A stretch of DNA of 64,000 nucleotides, taken from Leuctra nigra. Its lineage: Eukaryota; Arthropoda; Insecta; Plecoptera; Leuctridae. A program made the translations under genes and the position numbers. The stretch covers positions 9,548,001 through 9,612,000 of the forward strand of contig OW203762.1 of NCBI GenBank assembly GCA_934045905.1. Reading direction: 5' to 3'. The notes below the pieces were generated by a model. The model had not been told where the DNA came from. It did not search any database and saw only the letters and a program-made list of their open reading frames with translations. Each line of letters opens with the position of its first letter. Positions within the stretch are counted from its first letter, which is position 1. Below are positions 51,901-63,900 of the stretch, piece by piece.

Positions 51901-54900
51901 GTAAATAAAAATCAAGAAAATAAACTTTTCCGTGTTTTATTCCAATGTACAAAAATGTATTATAATAGAATGCTACTTGTTTATGACAAGTCATCAGGTC
52001 ATGACTACCTACTTTACTTTATGTTCGTAGAAATTGGCATGCAATGGTGGAATTTCGACACGACCCCATTCAGAGATCCCGACGGCATAAACACGACTCA
52101 CGTGTTCCTTATGCTGCTCTTCGACATCTTCTTCTACGGGACTCTGATCTGGTACATAGAGGCAGTATTTCCCGGCAAGTTCGGCGTCCCCAAGCCGTTC
52201 TACTTCCCCTTCACAGTAAGTTATTGCCCTGCTATGGGAACGAAACCTTAGTTGATCCGAGCCGGACTGGACTGAGAGAGTGCCAGTGAAGTGACGTGGC
52301 AATGGGCTCAGATAATCATGATGAAGAGCCCCATCAAACAGATAAGAAAAAAGAATGGGATCAGATACCGAATTAATTGACTCATAAGTGTGGGAAGAAG
52401 CTTTCAACATTAAGGCCCTGTATGTCACGTATCATGACATCACCCCTTGATGCCAGGATGGAGCAAACCTGTGCGAATCAGTATGTTTCATTACTCGAAG
52501 ACCGAAAAGTAGCTTCATAATGGGATAATAATAATTCTGCTTTTAAATGAGCGCGTCCAGAAGTTTCAAAAGTGTTCGTTTTCCATTGGTGCGCCATTTT
52601 TGTATCACTCCGCGCAAGTAAATTAATTGAACCACGTATTACTTCATTTGTCAAGACGATTATTAAACAATAATGTGTCAATATATGTGGCATATGACAA
52701 TTACAGAAGGTTTGTAGAAGGAAGGTACAAGATTTCCATGATCAGTAAGCTTTGCCCATATTTCAAAGCAATCAGCCATAGGAAAATATTTAATACAACA
52801 CTTAAAATGATAATTTCGTATTGGCCAACACGAAATTATCATTTCGGATTGATGAAAATACGACTTTTGTTACTACCAACAACGTATTAAAAGTGTACAA
52901 TACCCGAAAATATAAAGTACGTTACCTTTTAGTGCCATTAGAGGTCGCGTGGGCTCCTAAAGTCCCCGATAGCAATGCTGATCATCACACACAGTTTTGT
53001 TATGTATGACAAAGTAATAGTCACTTAGGTAAAGGTTTAATTAAAAGATACCGAGAAGGATAACAAAATGATGTGCCATGTATAAATGTATGCCATGTTT
53101 CTGTGCCTTGTATATCTAACCAATAGCAATGAAGTGCAAAAAGTGCAGAACGACTGCGTCAAATTTGCTCTAAATGTACAGTTGAGACAGCGAATTACCC
53201 TATTTCTGAGGAAATTAAACTTACCTCAAGAAGAAGCTAATCCACCGGAAAGACTGCCATACACGCACAATAAGACATTCGAATCAGCTTAACATCCACG
53301 CTCATCACAGTCAGAAATTCAAATCACCGTACGCACTACGCCGCTTCAACATACAATAAAATATCAGAAAAACTCCAAGTCCTCAAAGTGCTATCATTTA
53401 AACACAACCATGAGACTTTCCTACTTTTAGATAAATAATTACATCAAATAACCTCCCTGCAGAAGAAATACAAGTATACGACCTTAAATATTATGCTACT
53501 ATTATGTATTTTAATTTTCTATTATTTTATAATAGTTTAGATTTAGTTGGTTACATGGAATATCAACGGACACAATAGTGTAGGTATATAGTATTGAATG
53601 TTCGTAATTTTTCTTTTAAAGTAAATAAAGATAATTTAATAAAATTGAATTTAAGCTTGAGAAATGGCAAAACTGGGCTCAAATAGACCCAATGCGACCG
53701 CTCCGTGCAAACCCAAACGTGCTAACCCCAAACCCATTGTTATAGATATCGTATTGGTGGAGGGGTAAGGAAAAGCCCATGCAAGTGACAGAGATGGACG
53801 ATGAGACGCTCGAGGAGCAAAACTACGAGCGTGTTCCTCCGGACCTGATACCCGGAATCAGAATCCTCAACCTGCGCAAAGTCTTCAAGAAGAAGCCGGC
53901 AGTGGACGGAGTGACTATTGACATCTATCGAGATCAAATCACAGTTCTGCTCGGACACAATGGAGCTGGCAAAACCACGACAATGTCCATCATGACAGGT
54001 AACTACAGCGCAATATGTTCGTTAATTCTTGTTGCATTGTATAGGTAAATCCACGGTGAAAAATGGGAGTATCTGTGAAAGGCAAAACATGAGCAGTTTT
54101 ACACAGATGTTGCTGTTCATCGCCAGGCTGATGCGGCAGCTGAAGGATATTATATGATCCTTTGCACATTCCCAGCATGTTGTCTAGATGGAGTTTAGGT
54201 CGTCAAGTTTTGTAGAATCCAGTTCTGACTCGTGACCTCAATCTGTTCATTTTGCAGGCCTCATTCCTGCCACCAGCGGTTCTGTTTGGATTAATGGTTA
54301 CAACATCCGCACCCATCTGTCCAAGGCAAGAGCCAGCATTGGTCTATGTCCGCAACATGATATGCTCTTCAACGACCTGTCTATAAAGGAGCATTTAGTA
54401 TTCTTCGGAATGGTCAGTTGGAGGCATTATTTGTATCCATAGTTGACTCAAGTACAGTTTCGTATTGAAGATGTTGAAAAAGTTGAGGACAGCAATTTAT
54501 TAGTCAACTGTTTGTTTGACAACATTTATTATATGATAATAAACATATGACAATATATGAAAACAAATGACAATATGACAATTTATGACAATATGATGTG
54601 TTCTGAAACATTACGAAGCTATAACATTTATTTTGCCATCATAGTCAGACTTACACATCGTACATTCCATTCGATATAATGTAATCTAAAGACAAACATC
54701 ACTATCAATTAAATATGTTCTGATTACTTTCCAGCTCAAAGGAATGAACAGCAAACAAGCCACTTTATCTGCACTCGACATCTTGGAAAAGCTCAATTTA
54801 TCTAAGAAGGCCGACGCAGAGGGGAAAACTCTCTCCGGTGGCATGAAACGGAGGGCAGCTCTGGGCATCGCCCTTGTCGGTGGCAGCAAGGTGGTGATCT

Positions 54901-57900
54901 TGGACGAGCCCACAACAGGGCTTGATCCCGTGGCCCGACGAGATGTTTGGGACATGCTCTTGGCACTCAGAGGGGAATGCACCATCCTCATCACCACCCA
55001 CTTCATGGAGGAGGCCGATGTACTGGGAGATCGCATCGCCATCATGGACCATGGGAAAGTGCAGTGCTACGGAACTCCGATATACCTCAAGAACAGATAT
55101 GGTGAGTGACATTTACACTTTAACATAAAGAAAGTTTACGAAGATTTGTTTAAACACAGCAAATGCCCATATCACATTCTGAAAGATAATATCGTGTGTA
55201 ATTAGTATTTCAAAAGTGTGTGAGCCTGTTATAATTAGTTACAGAGGAAAGTTATATGTTCAAACTTGTATAAACTAATTTATCAAGGTAATCTGTGAGG
55301 AACTATGTTACTACAGAATCCAATAGAAACATTTTAGATATAGAGATGAATGATAATACTGAAACAACTCAGAAAATGAGTACAAAAATCAACATGGAAT
55401 TACTACAAATACAATACAATACCTTGTAAGATATCTTCCCAGTCTTCTCGTGTTGAGTCATACATGACGGGTCGTGAACAACACAGAATATTGTTGTTAT
55501 CTGAATATCTCCTCGTCTTCAGGAACCGGCTACATGTTGAAAATCCTGACTCTTCCCGGCCACGACCCCGACACAATCACAAAGTACGTCCAGTCCAGAG
55601 TTGCAGGAGCAACATTCAAACGCCAGATCGGCTCGGAGCTGGACTACGTTCTGCCCCAGGAAAATAAGTCACAGTTTCCTGGACTCTTTAGTGGACTTGA
55701 CAGTTCAAAACAGACGTTGCACATCGACTCCATCGGCCTCTCCATCAGCACCATGGAAGATGTCTTCATCCAGGTATACGTGGAATATTAAAACATTTCT
55801 GTCACCCTTTCAAATGATGAGTTGCGGACTAATGTTACAATGAGATAAATTATTTGTATATGTGTTCGGAAGATCGAAAGTATTGCGAGATGATATGTAC
55901 CTCCTCTCATCTTCAAATGCGTCCTCGTGATTATGTGTCAGGTCGGTGAGATATCTGCGGCGGCCCGCGGCGTAGAGACTGCAATGTCGACGACGAACGA
56001 CGTCGAGTACCTGATGGGCGACACGCGACCGCGCAGCAAGGGTGCGTTCCTTGTGGTGCAGCGAACACTCGCGCTCTTCATCAAGAAGGTGCTCTACACC
56101 TTCAGGAGATGGGTCGCTACTTTGATCTATGTGAGCTCAGCCGTTGATTCTTGACATGTCCATAGAGAATCCAAACCTCTTTCGACTACGGGCTGGCTTG
56201 GGAGAGTATATTATGGTTTTCTCCGTTATGCCCACTTTCATACGAGGCAACTTGTGGCGGCAACTCTTCGCCGCGACTTTTAGCAGAGCATTGATTTTAC
56301 AGTTTGAGCAATTGATTTTCAACATCGGGAGTTCCTCAGGGAAGCTGTCTTGATCTATAGCAGATCTATAGCAATATAAAAGTAAACTGTTCAATGACGA
56401 TTGCGTCCTTGATCTGAACATTGTATGGATAAGCCATTCTTCTTTGAACATAAAATAAGGTATTCATTTGGTTAAAAACCAAATTTGGTTTGAATTGTGA
56501 AATGAATGTAATGATGGAATGTTACTAAACCAAGGATTCTCCCAACTAGAGTTATTCAAACGTTGTGTTCCTTGCGAGTTCCTTGTGTTCATGCCTTTTT
56601 ATCTGCGTTTAAACTGGATTGAGAATTACCTGGTTGTTTGTCGTGACAGCAATGAGAGAAGACGGACATAAGCTAACAGATTCTAATTTAAAAATTGAGT
56701 ATTTGAAATGAGATCCGAAATTGGCGTGAATAGAATGTAAACTTAACTATTATGCCATTTGTATTAAAAACGTTGCTTCAAAATGTTGGATCGTGCTGGA
56801 GTTAACTTAGGGAAACTCGTCCAGAGAACAATTTGAAACTTAATCGACCACATAACTAATTTTTCGTCCTTTAAAATGGCAACCTTTACGGCCTTGTCTA
56901 TTTACTTTCTACTGATTATTATTGTCCAAATCTTCACCCATTGTTCTCGTAGCGGATTATTTATTGTTTCCCACAGACTAAAGAGACTTGAGACTAGACC
57001 TACACTTCCCCCGCCCCACTACTGGGAAGAGCGTCATCTTTCAAATTTTCGCGGTCTGAAAATGGCAAATAACAAGCGTCGGAAATCGGGAGCCGAAAAA
57101 CCGCAGCGCTCCTGAAACGCTGTGGTGGTGGGAACTGAGAGAACTATTCGCTACATTATAAACTAAAAACGTAAATGTTTATGTAAATATATGCGTAGGT
57201 ATATATTTATAAATAAATATATAAATGCATAAATAAATGTATTTTTAATTACATTTTACGTTTTTAATGTGTTTACTATACAAATCATGACGATTATATA
57301 TCGACTGAGCCATCGACTGTTTAGTTACTTCCATTGTCACGTGGAAAATGGCGCTGGGAATTTTAGGCTCCCTGGACTTTTTTGCGCTTCAAGAATTAGC
57401 ATTGGCAGCATTGGAAGATGACGCTCTTTCCGTGTGGTGGGGCGGGGGAAGTGAAGGTCTAGTCTCTTTACCACAGACGGTAAGAAAGTTGCACCAACTC
57501 GTCATTCGAAAGAGAATAAACATTACACAAGCACTGATAACTGAACTAATCCAAACTCTCTGCCTTCAGATTTTGCTCCCCATCTTGACCATGCTCGGGG
57601 TTTTGTTCTGCAGTTTCACTTTAATCGAAGTAAAGTTAAAGGAAAGTGGAATGAATTTGACTCTAGATAAATACAAGTCAACCACTGTGTTCCACACCAA
57701 CGACTCAAATGCGATCGTTTTGTGGTAAGCTTAACGAAAACTCTTCGAAATTGATTCTGCTATAGAAATAAAAAATATTGACGTTGCAGCTCCAATATAT
57801 TTCACAGTATTTTCGTAACTAAACTTGATGATATAATTTCTACCCTTCAGGTACAATGCCGCAATTAAGAAACATGGCTCCAAGGCTAAAGTCGTTTCTT

Positions 57901-60900
57901 CCGAGGTGGGAGTGACGAACAAGTTGCTGCTTCTGGGCATCGCTGACCTGGCGACGTACGACAAGCTGGTCGTGGCTGCCGAGTTCAACATTAGCGAACA
58001 GAACATCGAGGTCACCGCCATGTACTCGAGCTCCGCCATTCACGCTGCTCCCATCTCCATCAACTTGCTCAACAACGCGATACTCAAGGCATATGCGGGA
58101 AAACAGTACTCCATCAGTGTTGCGAATAGAGCGATACCTGAGGAATCGGTGCGTACTTCCTTTAGATACCATATTATGTTTAAAGGGAGTGCTAACTTTG
58201 TTTATTGACTGAATTTTTGGACGCCATTTTTTACTCTGAAATCACGAGTCAATTGTCATTTCACTATTAACTCTTATAAATCTGTAAGAATCACAGAAAT
58301 GTAATTCTATTAATTCTGTACCTAATTATAATTCCTCGTTCTGTAGTTTCTTCGACCTGACGTATATTCGTCCAGTTTCTACTCATGAAAAAAGGCTCTC
58401 TGTAAATATTGTATGCAAGCAAGAAGCGATGTACTTATTCCAATCTAGTTATTTGATAGCGCTCGCTCTCACTTAGCTTCGTACGTTAACCGAAGGTTAT
58501 ATATTAATGTATTTGGTACGTTGAAGAAGTTAAAGAACATAAACTGACAAGCCACAACTCTCTGTTCCTTTCGCAGAGTATTGCATTATTTCGACAAATA
58601 TTTTTTCCAACGTACGGAAATATCGCTTACGTCTGGGCTGCACTCTTCCCGCTGGGACTCATATTTCTCATCGGAGGCTTCGTGCTGTTCCCGTACGAGG
58701 AGCGCGTGTCGGGCGCCAAGCATCTACAGCGCATGACCGGTGTCGGACCCGCCCACTACTGGCTCACGTGTTTCCTCTGGGACTTCCTGGTCTACTTGGT
58801 CGTCGCTGTGATATGCGTGGTCTTGTTCGTGTTTGTGGACGCAAAGCACTACTTCGGTCGCGGAAAGGAAGCAGGTAAATCAACTCACATGTACAACAGT
58901 TTGCTGGCGTGGCAGGACAGGGGCAAGGTGAAAAGCTGAGGGGGCAATAATTACAACTCGCGTTTTATAACACGCCTGTGGAGGATTGGAACTGCTCCCA
59001 GAAAGGGTTGCCCCCACTTTTCCAGTGCGCCACCATTGATTTTAAATTAAAATACACCGAAATATATAATAAATACCTGAAAATGGAAAATATATAATAT
59101 TTCAAGATCTTTATGACCGAAGAGGACGGTTTGTCAAGCTCTTGTTGGCGCCAAATTTTGTGTTTGATTTTACTCATTTTTATATTTGTCCATGTGCATT
59201 GTCAAGTTAGACACTACCTTTGATTATGAAAATTTACATATGAATTTGCATATCGTATGATCTACCTCTATTTAATATAGGTACTTACTTTGTTTCGCTT
59301 TCACTGCAGGAGTATTTGCCCTGCTGCTGGTGGCGTATGGTGTGAGTTCGATCCCCTTCGCCTACGCGTTCAGTTACTGGAGGAAATCTCCCGCCGCGAG
59401 TCTGGGCTTCTTCCTGGGTCTGAACATCTCGATGAGTTAGTCAACAACAATTACTCCAATTTTAATCAAAACAATGTCACTTTCTTAATCGCATGGGCAA
59501 ACCGTTTTTTAAAATTTCCGTCAAATCATTTTGCAGGTTTCATCTGTTTGCTGCTCTGTTTTCTTTGGGACTTGTCCGAATTTGTCATCAAGTTTAAAAA
59601 TCTTCGTGCCATACCTACGAACTACGTGAAGAGCACTGCTGTGCCCCGGATCATCCTCTCCTTGCACCCGCCCACGAACTTGGTCTTCGCTCTGTTCGAC
59701 CTGATACAAGTGTTCATGTACAGGCAGTGTGCACTGAAGCCCCAGGACTGTGGGACGCAAGATAACAATATGTTTTACAGTAGTGCGGATCCAAATCCAC
59801 AACCATGCTGCTGTAAGGCTTCCTGTCTGTTATTAAAACACATATCTTCAATAGTAAATCATTCTGTATTCTGTATATGCGGAACCAAACTAACTCAGTA
59901 TTTCAATGGCTCTTTACCTTTCACTTATGTCGCTTGTGTCTTCTAGAATGAGATTTATCTTCAACTCTAGAGTTTTCATTCTCAATTGCAGTTAATTTAG
60001 GGTAATAAAATTAGACGTAACTGGAGAAGGCCGAAAATTCTATTACACAACAATATGACAGTAATACAATACACAAAAATAACAATATGTTCTTTGTTTT
60101 CCCACCAGCAATTGCAAAGCTCGAATGGGATAAGGTCCCCTACGTTGGGTTTGTGTATCACGGCCTGGGTTGGCACCTGTTGATGTTTGTGATATCCACT
60201 GTCTTCATAGTCCTTATGCTCATGCTTGTCGAGTACAGAGCATGCGCTAAACAGGGACTCCGCAAGGACAATCAACCCGCGGTGCAAAACCCTGACGACA
60301 TGGAACCCGACGTGAAGGCCGAGTTCGAACGCGTCTTTGCAGGTACGAGGAGAATATCATACCTTGAGAGTCCGGATGTGTTTACGAGGCGCAGTCCCAA
60401 CCAACGGTCATAAGCTAACGCGAAGGATGTGGAGAGACCCATTACACTTTCAATGTTTCCGAGCGAGATAACAAATGTTGAACACTTGTTTTTGGTCAGG
60501 CGGTGAATACGAGCTGGCCGTGTACGACCTGAAGAAGAACTACGGCAGCAATCTGGCGGTGAAGGGCGTTACGTTCGGCGTCGAAGCCGGAGGGTGTTTC
60601 GGGCTGCTGGGCTTCAACGGCGCCGGTAAGACCTCGGTCTTCAAAATGCTCACCGGACGCGACTTACCGACGCAGGGCGACGCGGTCATCCATGAACACA
60701 GCCTCTGCAAAAACAGATCGAAGGTAACTACCTCAATTAAGAGGTTTAGAGCTTTACTCATCTAACTGATAGTTAATTTTGTAGCGTTCGCCTGGTTTAA
60801 ATCTAGAACCCCACAACCTTTAGAGCACTGCCAGAACACACGCCATTACTTTAGTCACATGGCATAATGAATAGGTGATGCCACACTCACAAAATGTTGA

Positions 60901-63900
60901 CAGCCGATGAATATCAGACTTGGCTTCAGAAACATTCAGATGAAAAATGCGGTTGTGAAAATACGTTACATATGAGCAAATTATTTCTGCATTACCTTCC
61001 AACCTAAGGAGTATACTTTAGACTGAGGTTATACTTCCAGAATACTCATGGAGCTACTAGAAAATAATAACACTGTGTTTCCTCCTTGATGATTAAAAAT
61101 ACTGTTGAACAAACAGTCCCCGATTAAGATCTCATTGTCCCGCAGTTTACGTCACAAATCGGCTACTGCCCGCAATTCGACGCCATCAACGAGTATCTGA
61201 CTGGCAAGGAAATGCTTTTTGTTTATGCTTGTTTGCGCGGCATCAATAGGCGTGACGTCAAGCTTACAGTCAACATGTGGTTGAAAATGATGGGTAAGTC
61301 TGAGTTCAATGTAAGGTTGGGTGATGTCCAAGCTCAGTCCAACAGTCGCCAAGTGGTTAAAACTGATTGGTAGTAGACATTCTCATGATGAACGCACAAC
61401 AATGAATTTCCTTATCTTTTCGAACGATGCCAAAATCTAGTGGAGCGGTCGCTCCACCCAGCCAAGTGGTACTGTACACTCACACTCACTCAACATACCG
61501 TAAATGCCTAAAGCCCCATTTACACGGTAAAATTTCATGTAAAATCTTTTATAAAATCTTTTCGTAAAATAAATTTTACCGTGTAAAACAACCAATTTGA
61601 TGGTAAAATCTTCGTAAAATCTTCTGTAAAAGGGTTGTGTAAAACCTTTTATGATATAAAACATGTTCTATTTCTGTAAAAGATTTTACGAAAAGATTTT
61701 ATAAAAGATTTTACAGGAAATTTTACCGTGTAAATGGGGCTTAATAAACTGAGGAGCAGACCAAACACTTTTACTGTAAGCAACAACATGGCATTTTCGG
61801 CCGACTGGATCTTAAAATTGGAAAATCTCACATTGTTGCGAAATATCTAAATTTCGAACTATGGCCCACCCCACCCCATATACCAAATTTGGAAACAACA
61901 GGTTATGCTATTTGCGAGCCAGAGGGCCGTGAAAACACTGAAATTACACCACTTTTTCTTCTTCTTCTTCTTCTTCTTCTTCAGATGATATCAGGAAACC
62001 GTATTGACAGGGCCACAACCTAAACGGCTAAACCGATCGATCTGAAATTTTTACCACATGTGCACTTTTGGCGTCTGAGGTGCCTTTTTATAAAACCAAC
62101 CTACAGCCGCCATTTTGAAACCGGAAGTGACGTCATATCTCATGGATGGACCGATCGGGACGAAACAAGCGCCAAACGATTCGGACGGCGATCTTTATAA
62201 AATATCTATAGTCGAAATAGAAATATACCATTACCGGAACCGGAAATGACGTCATAAAAATGCCAAATCTGACTAAAATCATGTCTTATAACAATTACTA
62301 CATATTCAGAAGGCTTATAATGTTACATAACATGTATTAGATACAAATTTTAGGTGGCTGTGATGTCAGTCGCCATTTTGAAAACCGGAAGTGGGAAGTG
62401 ATGCCATAACTCGAGAACGGCTGGACCGATTGAAACGAAAGTTTCGCTATACGTCATAGCATATTATTTATAGCATACATAGTAACAAGCACAACCTTTC
62501 TTAGCAACCAAACCAAATTTGGCATATTTTTTAAAGGAATTATAGTCTTTGTTGCCACAATATATGTAACAAGTTGTAAGAATAAACTGAAAAAAGGAGT
62601 GATATCCCCATAAAAAAACACTCCGTGTAAAATACCAGCCAAGTCTCTACAACTTAAAAAAACATAGAAGAAATCTAAAAATTCAGCACTGAAAAGTAGT
62701 GATATCAAAAAACTGGCCAATAAACTTTTTTAAAAACACTTGGCGCATCGCTTTTTTAGGGCATTAGAGATATATTATATGTATGGATGAGTATATTTGA
62801 TTTCCGGCCTACTTCTTTACTATTCATATGCACGATGCGCCAAGTATTGTTTGAAAAGTTTTGACTTGGCCAGTTTTTTGATATCACTACTTTTCAGTGC
62901 TGAATTTTTAGATTTCTTCTATTTTTTTTTTAGTTGAAGAGACTTGGCTGTTATTTTACACGGAGTGTTTTTTTATGGGGTTCATTATAAGGGAGAATCA
63001 TTGGTCAACGCTTGATGTTTGTGAATGCATCCAGCCAAGTGGAGACGAATAACTAACTTGGTATCTACTGAAAAAGTGATGGACTTTGATATAACATATT
63101 GAGCAGAGTAAGGTAGTTCATGTGGTGAAGATAACCATCTGTTAACAGTACTCGTCTTAATAAATCTTTTCTCTAATCTTCTAACTCGTTCAGGATAGAA
63201 TGTCTGGACTCGTTTTTATTTTCAATGCAATACCAACGCAAGTTATTCATAACACGCCAAACCTTAGACTTGATTAAAAAGTGAGCTGTATTTTCTGTGT
63301 ATAAGCAATATATATATTATATTTCCAAGCAGTTACTACGTTATTCTTCTCTGGAACAGGTTTGGAGGAGTATAAGAACGTCAAGTGCGGCAAGTACAGT
63401 GGCGGCAATAAGCGAAAGCTGAGCACTGCCATGGCGTTGATCGGCAATCCGCCACTGGTCTTCCTCGACGAGCCAACCTCCGGGGTGGATCCAGTGGCGC
63501 GCAGGAACCTGTGGGGTGTGTTGGCGCGCGTGAGCCAGTTGGGTGACCGCGCCATCGTCCTCACCACTCACAGGTTTGACGGAGTTCTGATTATCACACA
63601 CTTTATGCCATAGAAAGTCATTCTTTTAAAAGGGCTGCACGATGTCCGATCATTCTCACAAGAAATTTGGTGTTACTCTACTATATTGGGTTGCATAGAA
63701 TGTGTGTTAAGTAAACTGCTCTAGGATAATACCTCCTGTGTGTCTCTTGCAGCATGGAGGAGTGCGAAGCGCTGGCGAGTCGGCTGGCGATCATGGTTCT
63801 GGGAGAGTTCGTCTGCATCGGCGAGAACCAATACCTCAAGAACAAGTTCTGTCAAGGATTCGGCGTAAATATTAAAATGACAGATCCTCCAATTGAAGAG

